A stretch of DNA of 33,736 bases. Origin: Acidimicrobiales bacterium (GTDB taxonomy: Bacteria > Actinomycetota > Acidimicrobiia > Acidimicrobiales > MedAcidi-G1). The stretch is from the NCBI GenBank assembly GCA_022452145.1, contig JAKURY010000001.1, positions 1 to 33,736 on the forward strand. Direction: 5' to 3'. A program made the translations under genes and the position numbers. The notes beneath the pieces are model-generated. The model was not told the origin of the DNA and made no database searches. It saw nothing but the letters and a program-made list of their open reading frames with translations. Shown in pieces: positions 7,284-15,257 of the stretch. Position 1 is the stretch's first letter. Every line of letters starts with the position of its first letter.

Positions 7284-7816
7284 GCGGGGTGGCAGGGGTG
7301 GCCGGCGTGCCGCCGACCATCTGCTTCTTGTGCACGGGCAACGCGGCCCGCTCGGTGATGGCCCGGGCCATGTTCGCGGACCGTGCCCCCGATTACCGGG
7401 CGGTCGGCGCAGGCACCCTCGTCCTGGAGGGATTGCCGATGAGCCAGCGCACCCGCAGTGCCCTGGCCGACCACGGCCTGGCCGACCCCGACCACCGCAG
7501 CAGGCAGTTCGGTACCGAGCACGTCGCGGTCGACCTGGTGGTCGCCATGGAGCCCGGCCACGTGGCCTGGATCCGTCGCCACCATCCGGCCGTGGCGGCC
7601 CGCACCGCCACCCTGTCCCGCCTGGTGCGGGACCTTCCGGCAGGAGGTCCGTTGGCGGAACGCGTCGCCTCGCTGGGCCTCTTCGCCGTCGAGGTGGAGG
7701 ACTGGGAGGAGGTGGTCGACCCTGCCGCCGGCGACCAGGCCGACTTCGATGCCTGCGCGGCCACCCTCGACGACCTGGTCGGCCGGCTGGTCGACCGGCT
7801 GGGATCCGCGTGCTGA
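7280..7816 (+). CDS. Low-molecular-weight protein tyrosine phosphatase-like protein
   Basis: This 178-residue protein opens with the LMW-PTP/arsenate reductase P-loop. The motif is C18-TGNAA-R24-S25 (CX5RS), preceded by the beta strand TICFL, and a candidate general-acid DP pair sits at 147-148. The family includes protein tyrosine phosphatases and thiol-dependent arsenate reductases. The alanines in the loop and the extra C-terminal helix make the substrate uncertain. The GTG start at 7280 overlaps the upstream stop (GTGA), and its own stop lies just inside the following azlC-like gene, so four genes from 6591 on are tightly coupled. Without arsenic-resistance neighbours I favour a phosphatase. 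Confidence 0.8.
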   Translation: MSGVAGVAGVPPTICFLCTGNAARSVMARAMFADRAPDYRAVGAGTLVLEGLPMSQRTRSALADHGLADPDHRSRQFGTEHVAVDLVVAMEPGHVAWIRRHHPAVAARTATLSRLVRDLPAGGPLAERVASLGLFAVEVEDWEEVVDPAAGDQADFDACAATLDDLVGRLVDRLGSAC

Positions 7817-8517
7817 ACACCCGACGGATGCCGCCCCATCGTCGGGACGGCTTCGTGGTTGCCGCCGCCTGCTTCCTCATCGGGGTCACCTTCGGGGTCT
7901 TCGCCGACAGCACCGGCCTGAGCCTCGGACAGGCCTTGGCGCTCTCCCTGTTGACCTTCACCGGAGCCTCACAGTTCGCCGCGGTGTCGGTGGTGGCCGC
8001 GGGTGGCACGACGGTCGCAGCCGTGGGTGGTGCCCTGCTGATCGGTGCCCGCAACGCCCTATACGGACCGGTGGTCGCCCCGCTGTTGCGCGGCGGGCGC
8101 GTCCGTCGGGCCCTGGCGGCCCACTTCGTCATCGATGAGACCACGGCGGTGGCCAGCGCCCAGGTGGGCACCGACCGGTCGAGGGATGCCTTCTGGTTCA
8201 CCGGGCTGTGGCTCTTCGCATTCTGGAACGTCGGCACGGTCCTGGGCGTGGTGGTCGGCGGGGCCTTCGAGGATCCGGGAGTCCTCGGTCTGGATGCGGC
8301 GTTCCCTGCGGCGTTCGTGGCCATGCTGGCCCCCCACCTCCGGACCCGCCCCGGACTGGTGGCGGCGATCGGCGGGGGGGCGATCGCTCTGGTCGCCGTG
8401 CCGACCACGGCTGCCGGCGTCCCCATGCTGCTGGCAGCCCTGGCCGTCCTGCCCGGATTGTGGATCCACCGGCGTGGTGGCTCGGCCCCGGGGCCCGACG
8501 AGTGGGCGGCGCCGTGA
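7810..8517 (+). CDS. AzlC-family membrane protein (branched-chain amino acid export)
   Basis: This 235-residue integral membrane protein has several hydrophobic segments and the family features LTFTGASQFAAVSVV (about residues 54-68), LIGARNALYGPVV and HFVIDETTAVA. AzlC proteins pair with the small AzlD protein to export branched-chain amino acids across the cytoplasmic membrane. The GTG at 7810 overlaps the preceding stop; ATG 7828 would shorten it by six residues. The stop overlaps the start of the AzlD partner by four bases. leuA, leuC and leuD occur elsewhere in the window but are not adjacent. Confidence 0.88.
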   Translation: MLNTRRMPPHRRDGFVVAAACFLIGVTFGVFADSTGLSLGQALALSLLTFTGASQFAAVSVVAAGGTTVAAVGGALLIGARNALYGPVVAPLLRGGRVRRALAAHFVIDETTAVASAQVGTDRSRDAFWFTGLWLFAFWNVGTVLGVVVGGAFEDPGVLGLDAAFPAAFVAMLAPHLRTRPGLVAAIGGGAIALVAVPTTAAGVPMLLAALAVLPGLWIHRRGGSAPGPDEWAAP

Positions 8518-8810
8518 CCTGGACGGCCGTCCTGGTGATCTCGGGAGGTGCCTACCTCTTCAAACTGGTCGGCGTGATGGCCGGGAACCGGTTCGCCGTG
8601 GCCCTCGAGCCGGTGGCCGCGCTGGTGCCACCGGCTCTCTTCTCGGCGATCATCGTGATCATGACGGTGGCCGACGGTCCGTCGATCGTCGTCGATGCCC
8701 GCCTCGTCGGCGTCGGGCTGGCAGCCGTGGCCGTCTGGCGGCGTGCCCCTTTCGTCGTCGTCGTTGTGGTGGCCATGGCGGCCACCGCACTGGTCCGCCT
8801 GCTGGTCTGA
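8514..8810 (+). CDS. AzlD-family small membrane subunit
   Basis: This 98-residue, very hydrophobic protein has three to four membrane segments, including YLFKLVGVMAGNRF, VPPALFSAIIVIMTVAD and PFVVVVVVAMAATALVRLL. It matches the size and position of AzlD, the obligate partner of AzlC. The GTG at 8514 overlaps the azlC stop by four bases; another GTG at 8502 would add four residues. It is the last gene of the tightly coupled run that starts at 6591. Confidence 0.85.
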   Translation: MTWTAVLVISGGAYLFKLVGVMAGNRFAVALEPVAALVPPALFSAIIVIMTVADGPSIVVDARLVGVGLAAVAVWRRAPFVVVVVVAMAATALVRLLV

Positions 8811-8907
8811 GGGCATGCCAGCCTGAGTTGCGACTGCTGGCCTGGGGAGCGACCGTCGGCCTGACGCCACCGGGACGCCCGTCACTGACCTGATGGTCGG
8901 GTCCCTC

Positions 8908-8913
8908 TAGGTT
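8908..8913 (+). promoter_or_regulatory. -10 box (TAGGTT) of the hemolysin III-like gene
   Basis: TAGGTT lies six bases upstream of the GTG at 8920, the leaderless layout seen at several other genes here. The 109 bases between azlD and this gene otherwise hold only a weak hairpin (GCCAGC/GCTGGC). Confidence 0.45.
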
Positions 8914-8919
8914 CGGGTC

Positions 8920-9624
8920 GTGACGCGGTCCGAACCACACCCTGACGGAACCCCCGAGCTGACGGGCGTGTCGGCCTCGGTCCGGAGGTCCCTGCTCCTG
9001 CCCCGACCCCGTTGGCGCGGGGTGATGCACCGGGCGGCCGTTCCGTCGACCGTGGTGGCCGGCATCTGGCTGGTGGCCCGGGCCCCGGCGGGCGCCGACC
9101 GGGTAGGTGCGGCGATCTTCGCGGGCGGAGCCCTGCTGATGTTCGTGGCCAGCAGCCTGGTCCACCTCAGGCGCTGGTCGATCCCGGTCTGGGAGGTGCT
9201 CTTCCGCTTCGACCACGCGGCGATCTTCCTACTCATCGCCACCAGCGCCACGCCCGTCGGCATCAGCGCACTCAGCGGCCGGTCGGCCACCCTGCTCCTC
9301 TGGGCGGTCTGGATAGGGGCGGGCATCGGCGTCGGCCTACGACTGCTTCCGTTCCATCCGCCTAAGGGGCTCATGAACTCGCTGTTCCTGGGCCTCGGCT
9401 GGGTGCCGATCGTGGTCGCGCCGGACCTCTTCCGGGCGCTGGAACCGGTGGGCATCTTCCTGGTGGTGGTGGAGGGCCTCCTCTACAGCGGTGGTGCCTT
9501 GATGCTCGGTGCCCAGTGGCCTGATCCGTCGCCCCGAGTGTTCGGGTACCACGAGGTCTGGCACACCCTGGTGACCGCCGCGGTGGCGGTCCACTTCGTT
9601 CTGGTTGCCATCATCCTGGGCTGA
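8920..9624 (+). CDS. Hemolysin III / PAQR-family seven-helix membrane protein
   Basis: This 234-residue protein has about seven membrane segments. It carries the metal-site motifs of the progestin and adipoQ receptor/hemolysin III family: SSLVH in the second segment (about residues 77-81), FDHAAIF (97-103) and HEVWH near the last segment (about 213-217). Bacterial members are probably zinc-dependent membrane hydrolases. The 'hemolysin' name comes from one early report and is not a reliable function. It has its own likely leaderless promoter and no close partner. Confidence 0.85.
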   Translation: MTRSEPHPDGTPELTGVSASVRRSLLLPRPRWRGVMHRAAVPSTVVAGIWLVARAPAGADRVGAAIFAGGALLMFVASSLVHLRRWSIPVWEVLFRFDHAAIFLLIATSATPVGISALSGRSATLLLWAVWIGAGIGVGLRLLPFHPPKGLMNSLFLGLGWVPIVVAPDLFRALEPVGIFLVVVEGLLYSGGALMLGAQWPDPSPRVFGYHEVWHTLVTAAVAVHFVLVAIILG

Positions 9625-9648
9625 CCGGAGCGGCGCTGGCCACGGCGG

Positions 9649-9654
9649 TACGGT
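9649..9654 (+). promoter_or_regulatory. -10 box (TACGGT) of the small lipoprotein gene
   Basis: TACGGT is followed by exactly seven bases and the GTG at 9662, again predicting a leaderless transcript and supporting that start. Confidence 0.45.
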
Positions 9655-9661
9655 CGACGCC

Positions 9662-10075
9662 GTGATCGGCCGGTCCAACGTCCACCACCAGCGGTCGTGG
9701 CTACCGGTGGCTTGCCTCCTGTTGGCAGTGGTCGTGCTGGGAGCGGGCTGTGGTGCTGACCGGGTGACCGATCCGGCCCGGGCCACCACGTGCGCCGAGC
9801 TGGTGGATGCCGGTCGGGCCTCCGCTGAGCAGGTCCTGGAACGGCTCGGCGACCGGACGCTGGCCGAACTGGAGGCCGATGATCCGTCCAGGCCGTTCGG
9901 CCTCCTCGACCCGCTACTCCGGCCGGGTGTGTTCGCCTCGCGGGCCGTTGACCTGGGCTGTGGCGAGAACGAGTTGGCCGACCTGGCCTGCACCGCCTAC
10001 CAGGGCCTCTCCCACCTGGCTAGGAGCGACGTCGCACGCGCCTATCTGGATCCCTACTTCGCCGCCTGCGACTGA
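9662..10075 (+). CDS. Small secreted lipoprotein of unknown function
   Basis: This 137-residue protein has a positively charged start, a hydrophobic signal (WLPVACLLLAVVVLGAG) and a cysteine suited to lipid attachment, followed by GADRVTDP. The -3 position of the lipobox is glycine rather than leucine, so lipidation is likely but not certain. The mature part has four further cysteines (TTCAEL, LGCGEN, LACTAY, AACD), which could form two disulfides outside the membrane. I do not recognise the family. It has its own promoter-like box and stands between unrelated genes. Confidence 0.75.
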   Translation: MIGRSNVHHQRSWLPVACLLLAVVVLGAGCGADRVTDPARATTCAELVDAGRASAEQVLERLGDRTLAELEADDPSRPFGLLDPLLRPGVFASRAVDLGCGENELADLACTAYQGLSHLARSDVARAYLDPYFAACD

Positions 10076-10080
10076 CCCTC

Positions 10081-10117
10081 AGCCGGCCTCCGGGCGTCCG
10101 GCTCGGCCCCAGCCTTT
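10081..10117 (+). terminator. Weak terminator-like hairpin after the lipoprotein gene
   Basis: AGCCGG at 10081-10086 pairs with CCGGCT at 10098-10103, and a TTTT run follows at 10114-10117. The stem is short and the T run is distant, so this is a tentative call. Confidence 0.25.
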
Positions 10118-10167
10118 TCGCCGGGCAACCTCTTCGTGCCGTCTCGTCAGGCCGCGCGGGCATACGG

Positions 10168-10173
10168 GATACT
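10168..10173 (+). promoter_or_regulatory. -10 box (GATACT) of the carboxyltransferase gene
   Basis: GATACT is separated from the ATG at 10181 by exactly seven bases. It differs from the usual TAnnnT pattern at its first base. Confidence 0.4.
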
Positions 10174-10180
10174 GGCCGGC

Positions 10181-11704
10181 ATGGTTGATGTACCGGTGAC
10201 CGGCGACGGTGGTGCGGACGACTGGCGGCCCCTGCTGGACGACCTCGAGGACCGTCGGCGGACCGCCCGGTCCATGGGCGGGTCCGAGAAGGTCGCCCGC
10301 CGCCGCGACTCCGGCAGCCTCGACGCCCGGGCCCGGATCGGGCACCTCCTGGACCCGGGATCGTTCGTCGAGCTCGGAACGCTCGTCGGCCGGGTGCCGG
10401 CCGACGGCCTGGTGGCCGGTTCGGGGGAAATCGAGGGTCGACCGGTCATGGTCGGCGCCGAGGACTTCACCGTGCTGGGCGGATCCATCGGTGCCGGCAG
10501 CTCGGCGAAGCGGTTCCGCATCAGCGAGCTGGCCGAGCTGGACCGCATCCCGCTGGTCATGCTGCTCGAGGGTGCCGGCCACCGACCGCCGTTGCCCGAC
10601 GAGCCGGAGCCGGGTCGGGCACCCACCGACCTGATCCAGCAGGCGCGGCTCTCCGGCCGGGTGCCGCTGGTGACAGGGGTACTCGGGGCATCGGCAGGGC
10701 ACGGGGCGCTCGTGGCACCCATGTCGGACTTTTCTGTCATGACGCTCGACGCCAGCATCTTCACCGCAGGACCGCCGGTGGTGAAGGCTTCGTTGGGCGA
10801 GGAGGTGTCCACTCGCGACCTGGGTGGTCCCGAGGTGGCCGTCGCCAGCGGCCTGATCCACAACGTGGCCGCCGACGACCGCTCCGCCCTGGACGACCTC
10901 CGGACCTACCTTTCGTACTTTCCGAGCAGTGCCTGGTCCCACCCACCCCGACGCGAGGGCGGGGACACGGGACCGCGCAGGCTGGACGAACTCCTCGACA
11001 TCGTGCCCCGTGACTCCTCGATGGCCTACGACGTGCGGGGGGTGGTCAGTGCGCTGGTCGACGACGGCCGGTTCTTCCAGGTCCAGCCGGGCTTCGGTGA
11101 CTCGATGGTCTGCGCCCTGGCCCACCTCGGGGGCGAGCCGGTGGCCGTGGTGGCCAACCAGCCCCTGGTCCTGGCGGGTGCTATCGACGTTGACGCCGCT
11201 GAGAAGGCCGCACACTTCGTGACGGTGGCCGACTCGTTCCACCTGCCGCTGGTCTTCCTGACCGACAACCCGGGAATGCTGGCCGGTGCGGCCTCGGAGC
11301 GGGCCGGCATCCTGCGGGCCGGTGCCCGGATGTTCGCCGCCCAGACCCAGGCACGGACGGTCAAGCTCCAGGTGGCCCTGCGCAAGGCATACGGCTTCGG
11401 GTCGCTGGCCATGTCGATGGTGTCGTTCGACAGTCAGACGGCCTCCTACGCCTTGCCCGGGGTGACGCTGGGTGCCATGGGCTCCCGTGGGGCCGCCGAC
11501 GCCGTGGGAGCCGACGCAGGGACCGCCGAGGCGTTCCGCGAGGCCGAGGTCCGGGCCGTCTACCGGTCGGCGGGCCGTCTCGGGTTCGACGAGGTGATCG
11601 ACCCTAGGGACCTCCGCAACGTGTTGCTGGCCGGCCTCGGCCGCGGCCTCTCACGCCGACAGGTGGCCCCGGAACCGGCCGCCCGGGTGGCCATAACCCC
11701 CTGA
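10181..11704 (+). CDS. Acyl-CoA carboxylase carboxyltransferase (beta) subunit, divergent
   Basis: This 507-residue protein has the two-part crotonase-like carboxyltransferase fold of propionyl/acetyl-CoA carboxylase beta subunits. The N-terminal half has ARARIGHLLDPGSFVELG and GSIGAGSSAKRFRISELAE. The C-terminal half has SMAYDVRGVVSALVDDG, PVAVVANQPLVLAGAID, AEKAAHFVTVADSFHLPLVFLTDNPGML and LRKAYGFGSLAM. These subunits move carboxyl from carboxybiotin to an acyl-CoA. Both oxyanion-hole segments differ from the classical form. The usual SGGARI is EGAGHRPP, and the second reads GAASERAGILRAGAR. No biotin carboxylase gene is adjacent, so its alpha partner must lie elsewhere. A role in propionyl-CoA disposal is possible, but the substrate cannot be read from sequence. 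Confidence 0.85.
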   Translation: MVDVPVTGDGGADDWRPLLDDLEDRRRTARSMGGSEKVARRRDSGSLDARARIGHLLDPGSFVELGTLVGRVPADGLVAGSGEIEGRPVMVGAEDFTVLGGSIGAGSSAKRFRISELAELDRIPLVMLLEGAGHRPPLPDEPEPGRAPTDLIQQARLSGRVPLVTGVLGASAGHGALVAPMSDFSVMTLDASIFTAGPPVVKASLGEEVSTRDLGGPEVAVASGLIHNVAADDRSALDDLRTYLSYFPSSAWSHPPRREGGDTGPRRLDELLDIVPRDSSMAYDVRGVVSALVDDGRFFQVQPGFGDSMVCALAHLGGEPVAVVANQPLVLAGAIDVDAAEKAAHFVTVADSFHLPLVFLTDNPGMLAGAASERAGILRAGARMFAAQTQARTVKLQVALRKAYGFGSLAMSMVSFDSQTASYALPGVTLGAMGSRGAADAVGADAGTAEAFREAEVRAVYRSAGRLGFDEVIDPRDLRNVLLAGLGRGLSRRQVAPEPAARVAITP

Positions 11705-11818
11705 CGCGCCGAGGCGATGACTAGTCGTGCCAGCGATGGGCGAGAATGCGGTCGCTGATCGGTCCCGACGGTGGCAGGCTGCGGGAGTTCTCCCGAGTTC
11801 CCCGACTGGAGCCCCACC

Positions 11819-13018
11819 TTGTCCACCGAACGCCTGTCCCGTCGCATCAGCGCCATCGCCGAGTCGGCCACCATGGCCGTCGACGCCAGGGCCAAGGCCC
11901 TCAAGGCGGCCGGCCAGCCGATCATCGGCTTCGGTGCCGGCGAGCCCGACTTCGCCACACCGCAGCACATAGTCGAGGCGGCCGTGGCTGCATGCATGGA
12001 TCCGGCCAACCACAAGTACACGCCGGCCGGCGGCCTTCCGGCACTCAGGGAGGCGCTGGTCGAAAAGACCGAGCGGGACTCCGCCTGGCGACCGGAGGCC
12101 TCCCAGGTACTGGTGACCAACGGCGGCAAGCACGCCGTGTACAACACCTGCGCGGCTCTGCTGAACCCCGGTGACGAGGTCCTGCTGCCCGGCCCCTACT
12201 GGACCACCTACCCGGAGTCCATTGCCCTGGCCGGTGGGACGACGGTGGTCCTCCCGACCGACACCGCCTCCGGATTCAGGGTCACAGTCGACCAGCTGGA
12301 GGATGCGCGTACGCCGAACACCAAGGCGCTCATGTTCGTGTCGCCCTCCAACCCGACCGGTGCCGTGTACCCGGCCGACGAGATCACGGCCATCGGCAGG
12401 TGGGCCGTCGAACATGGCATCTGGGTCATCGCCGACGAGATCTACGAGCACCTCACCTACGACGACAACGTCCACCACTCGATGCGGGCCCTGGTTCCGG
12501 AGATCGCCGACAACTTCGTGGCGGTCAACGGCGTAGCCAAGACGTACGCCATGACCGGCTGGAGGGTCGGCTGGATGATCGGTCCGGACGACCTCATCAG
12601 GGCCGCCGGCAACCTGCAGTCCCACGGCACGAGCAACGTGGCCAACGTCTCCCAGCGGGCCGCCCTGGCCGCGGTGTCAGGCGACCTGATGGCCGTAGAC
12701 GAGATGAGGGCGTCGTTCGACCGTCGCCGTCGCCGGATGACCGAGATGCTGAGGGCCATCGACGGCGTGGACCTGCTCAACCCGCAGGGCGCCTTCTACG
12801 CCTTCCCGGACCTCACGGCCTTCCTGGGCCGCAAGGTCGGCGGGCGGGTGGCGTCCACCACCTCGGAGTTGGCCACGATCATCCTGGAGGAGGCCAAGGT
12901 GGCAATCGTGCCCGGTGAGGCGTTCGGAGCCCCCGGCTACGCCCGCCTCTCGTTCGCCCTGGGCGACGACGACCTTGGCGAGGGCCTGACACGCGTGGGC
13001 GACCTGCTGAACGCCTGA
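11819..13018 (+). CDS. aspC: Aspartate aminotransferase (class I PLP-dependent)
   Basis: This 399-residue class I aminotransferase moves amino groups between aspartate/glutamate and 2-oxo acids. Visible signatures are [12 protein letters not shown] (residues 37-48), [13 protein letters not shown] (67-79), SPSNPTG with N178, ADEIYEHL with D206, and the PLP-binding lysine K241 in [13 protein letters not shown]. The start is a TTG at 11819, chosen because the product then begins [22 protein letters not shown] as in other actinobacterial AspC proteins, and because GGAG lies seven bases upstream. A small hairpin (CGGGA-GTTC-TCCCG, 11782-11795) lies in the leader. The peptidase gene follows after 15 bases. 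Confidence 0.9.
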   Translation: MSTERLSRRISAIAESATMAVDARAKALKAAGQPIIGFGAGEPDFATPQHIVEAAVAACMDPANHKYTPAGGLPALREALVEKTERDSAWRPEASQVLVTNGGKHAVYNTCAALLNPGDEVLLPGPYWTTYPESIALAGGTTVVLPTDTASGFRVTVDQLEDARTPNTKALMFVSPSNPTGAVYPADEITAIGRWAVEHGIWVIADEIYEHLTYDDNVHHSMRALVPEIADNFVAVNGVAKTYAMTGWRVGWMIGPDDLIRAAGNLQSHGTSNVANVSQRAALAAVSGDLMAVDEMRASFDRRRRRMTEMLRAIDGVDLLNPQGAFYAFPDLTAFLGRKVGGRVASTTSELATIILEEAKVAIVPGEAFGAPGYARLSFALGDDDLGEGLTRVGDLLNA

Positions 13019-13033
13019 GGCCCGGCCTACTAC

Positions 13034-14998
13034 ATGATTCCGGTCCGCACATACGGGAGCTGGTCCTCGCCGATTACCGCGGAGGTGGTGGTGGCCGGCG
13101 CGGTCGGCCTCGGCGAGGTGGTGGTCGACGGCGACGACGTCTGGTGGGCCGAGTCCCGACCCGACGAGGGGGGACGCACCGTGGTGGTACGTCGCTCCAG
13201 CGACGGTTCCGTCGCCGACATGGTGCCGGCGGGGGTCGACGTGCGGACCGGTGTCCACGAGTACGGCGGGGGAGCCTGGTGGGTGGCCGATGGGGTGCTC
13301 GTCCACTCGGACCGGTCCGACGAGCGCCTCTACCGGCGGGGCGCCGACGGAGACCCCGTGGCCCTCACCCGTCCTCCAGCCGGTCGGCGGGCACTGCGCT
13401 ACGCCGATGGCCGCATCACCCCCGACGGCCGGTGGTACGTGTGCGTCCGAGAGTCGCACGCCACCGGCGAGGGACACGCCGATCCCTCCAACGAGCTGGT
13501 CGCCGTAGCCATGGACGGGTCACTACGGGTCGAGGTGCTCGTCAGCGGTCCCGACTTCGTGGCGTCTCCGCGGATCTCGCCGGATGGCCGCCGGTTGGCG
13601 TGGATCCAGTGGGACCACCCCGACCTTCCCTGGGACGACACCGAACTCTGGGCGGCCGACCTGTTCGTCGACCCGGATACGTGCAGCCTGTCCGGAAGCC
13701 GGTGCCTGGGCGCCGAGGGCGAGTCGTTCTTCCAACCCGAATGGCACCCCGACGGCGTGCTGCACGTGGTCACCGACCGGGATGGCTGGTGGCACCTCTA
13801 CGGGGTCGACCCGGTGGACGCGGCATTCCACCAACTCACCTCGGGGGAATTCGAGATCGCCACCCCGCAGTGGGTGTTCGGCCTGGCGCGCTACGCCTTC
13901 GCCGGGGACGACATCTGGTTCGCACGACGGGAGGCGGGAGCCGACCACCTAGCCGTGCTAGGACCCGACGGCACCCTGGACCAGGCCCCGCTGCCCATGG
14001 GTGGCGGACCGACCACCTCCGTCGGGTCGGTGGTGACGACCGGCGACGGGATCGTGGCGGTGGCCGCCGGCTGGACCACCGAGCCGACCCTGGTCGCGGT
14101 GGACAGGGCCGGATTCCGGGTCCTGCGTGCGCCGCGGGACCTCGGGCTGGACCCTGGCTGGTTCCCGCAGCCCGAGGCGCTCACCTTCCCCACGTCGGGT
14201 GGCGAGGTGGCGCACGCCGTCATCCACCCGCCGACCAACCCCGACCACGTGGGGCCGGAAGGCGAGGCCCCTCCGTTGCTGGTGCTGGCCCACGGCGGTC
14301 CGACCGGCTCGGTCCGGACCCAACTCCAGCTGGCCGTCGCCTACTGGACCAGCCGGGGCTTCGCCGTGGCCGATGTCGACTACCGGGGGTCCACCGGGTA
14401 CGGCCGTACCTACCGCCACCGCCTGCGGGGCGGCTGGGGGGTACTGGACGTGGACGACTGTGTGGCCGTAGCCAGCCACCTGGTCGACACCGGCCGGGTC
14501 GACGGCGACCGCCTGGCCATCAAGGGTGGGAGCGCCGGGGGCTTCACCGTGCTGGCAGCGCTGACCTTCCACGACGTCTTCACCGCCGGCGCCAGCCGCT
14601 ACGGGGTCGCCGACCTGGCCGCCCTGGCCGCAGACACCCACAAGTTCGAGGCCCGCTACCTGGATCGCCTGGTCGGCCGGTGGCCGGAAGACGAGGCCGT
14701 CTACCGGGAGCGGTCGCCCATCCACCACGTGGATCGCCTGTCCACCCCGATCCTGCTGCTCCAGGGCTCCGAGGATGCCGTGGTTCCCCCCGCCCAGGCA
14801 CACCTCATGGCCAATGCCCTGAAGCGCCAGGGCGTGCCGTTCGCCCTCATCGAGTTCCCAGACGAGGGCCACGGGTTCCGCAGGGCCGCCAACGTGGTCC
14901 GTGCGCTGGAGGCCGAGCTGTCGTTCTTCGCCGACCGCTTCGGGTTCGAACCCGCCGACGACCTGCCACCCCTGGCCGTGGAGGACGGCGGCGTCTGA
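13034..14998 (+). CDS. S9-family serine peptidase (prolyl oligopeptidase / acylaminoacyl-peptidase type)
   Basis: This 654-residue protein has an N-terminal beta-propeller (roughly residues 1-390, with repeated SPDGRRLAW- and TPDGRWYV-like blades). A C-terminal alpha/beta-hydrolase domain carries the catalytic triad S500 (GGSAGG), D581 (GSEDAVVPP) and H613 (DEGHGF). Such enzymes cleave short peptides in the cytoplasm. No signal peptide is seen. The oxyanion region HGGPTGSVRTQ and the DYRGSTGYGR loop are typical. ATG 13034 gives the N-terminus YGSWSSPITAE common in the family. It probably shares a transcript with aspC, 15 bases upstream. Confidence 0.9.
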   Translation: MIPVRTYGSWSSPITAEVVVAGAVGLGEVVVDGDDVWWAESRPDEGGRTVVVRRSSDGSVADMVPAGVDVRTGVHEYGGGAWWVADGVLVHSDRSDERLYRRGADGDPVALTRPPAGRRALRYADGRITPDGRWYVCVRESHATGEGHADPSNELVAVAMDGSLRVEVLVSGPDFVASPRISPDGRRLAWIQWDHPDLPWDDTELWAADLFVDPDTCSLSGSRCLGAEGESFFQPEWHPDGVLHVVTDRDGWWHLYGVDPVDAAFHQLTSGEFEIATPQWVFGLARYAFAGDDIWFARREAGADHLAVLGPDGTLDQAPLPMGGGPTTSVGSVVTTGDGIVAVAAGWTTEPTLVAVDRAGFRVLRAPRDLGLDPGWFPQPEALTFPTSGGEVAHAVIHPPTNPDHVGPEGEAPPLLVLAHGGPTGSVRTQLQLAVAYWTSRGFAVADVDYRGSTGYGRTYRHRLRGGWGVLDVDDCVAVASHLVDTGRVDGDRLAIKGGSAGGFTVLAALTFHDVFTAGASRYGVADLAALAADTHKFEARYLDRLVGRWPEDEAVYRERSPIHHVDRLSTPILLLQGSEDAVVPPAQAHLMANALKRQGVPFALIEFPDEGHGFRRAANVVRALEAELSFFADRFGFEPADDLPPLAVEDGGV

Positions 14999-15031
14999 GC
15001 GGCCCAAACGGCCCGGGCGTGGATAAGCGGG

Positions 15032-15062
15032 TTGTAGCCGGGCCGACCGGGTCGTCTACACT
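15032..15062 (+). promoter_or_regulatory. leuA leader promoter (TTGTAG ... TACACT)
   Basis: TACACT at 15057-15062 is a good -10 box lying eight bases before the ATG of the leucine-rich leader peptide at 15071, so the leader mRNA is probably leaderless. TTGTAG at 15032-15037 is a possible -35 element, though the 19-base spacing is long. Confidence 0.5.
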
Positions 15063-15070
15063 GGTTCCCG

Positions 15071-15106
15071 ATGCGACCTGTTCTCGACCTCCTGCTGCTG
15101 ACCTAG
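15071..15106 (+). CDS. Leucine-rich leader peptide of leuA (LeuL-like)
   Basis: An 11-codon ORF encodes MRPVLDLLLLT and then TAG. Five of eleven residues are leucine and four of them are consecutive (CTC CTG CTG CTG). It lies upstream of leuA and immediately before two perfect 10-bp hairpins, the second followed by a T-rich stretch. This is the architecture of a leader peptide for transcription attenuation: ribosomes stalling on Leu codons when charged tRNA-Leu is scarce would change RNA folding and let transcription reach leuA. Its -10 box is eight bases upstream, implying direct leaderless translation. The ORF is too short for routine gene calling. Confidence 0.75.
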   Translation: MRPVLDLLLLT

Positions 15107-15134
15107 GGCGAACGCCCCACATACGCGTTCGCCC
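15106..15134 (+). promoter_or_regulatory. Attenuator hairpin 1 (pause or anti-antiterminator)
   Basis: GGGCGAACGC at 15106-15115 pairs perfectly with GCGTTCGCCC at 15125-15134 around a nine-base loop. Its 5' arm starts on the last base of the leader stop codon, so a ribosome stalled on the Leu codons would cover it. The freed 3' arm (GTTC at 15127-15130) can then pair with GAAC at 15135-15138, the foot of the terminator stem. Confidence 0.6.
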
Positions 15135-15176
15135 GAACCTCCTGCGCCCACCGGGCCAGGAGGTTCTTCGGTTTTC
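15135..15176 (+). terminator. leuA attenuator terminator
   Basis: GAACCTCCTG at 15135-15144 pairs with CAGGAGGTTC at 15157-15166. The stem continues inward by GCCC/GGGC (15146-15149 with 15153-15156) with one bulged C. It is followed by TTCGGTTTTC, a broken T-rich tract. The 3' arm can also pair over eight bases with the leader's own Leu codons (ACCTCCTG, 15087-15094). It lies about 80 bases before the leuA ATG. Confidence 0.65.
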
Positions 15177-15257
15177 GGGAACCGTCCGACGGAGGGGACC
15201 CGCAGCCGGAACGAGACCACCGCACCCACCACACCAGAACCAGAAACGGAACCAGTC

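Noticed and set aside
6882-8885. Minus-strand open frame of 667 codons
   Set aside because: It is antisense to the phosphatase-like and azlC/azlD genes; Arg/Pro/Gly-rich with no family match.
11727-11972. Short plus-strand ORF (from GTG 11727) in front of and overlapping aspC
   Set aside because: It reads into aspC in another frame with Pro/Ser/Ala-rich shadow composition and has no promoter box at the leaderless distance.
15159-15164. AGGAGG as a ribosome-binding site sequestered in the leuA attenuator
   Set aside because: There is no start codon at a suitable distance, and the leuA ATG is about 90 bases further on.
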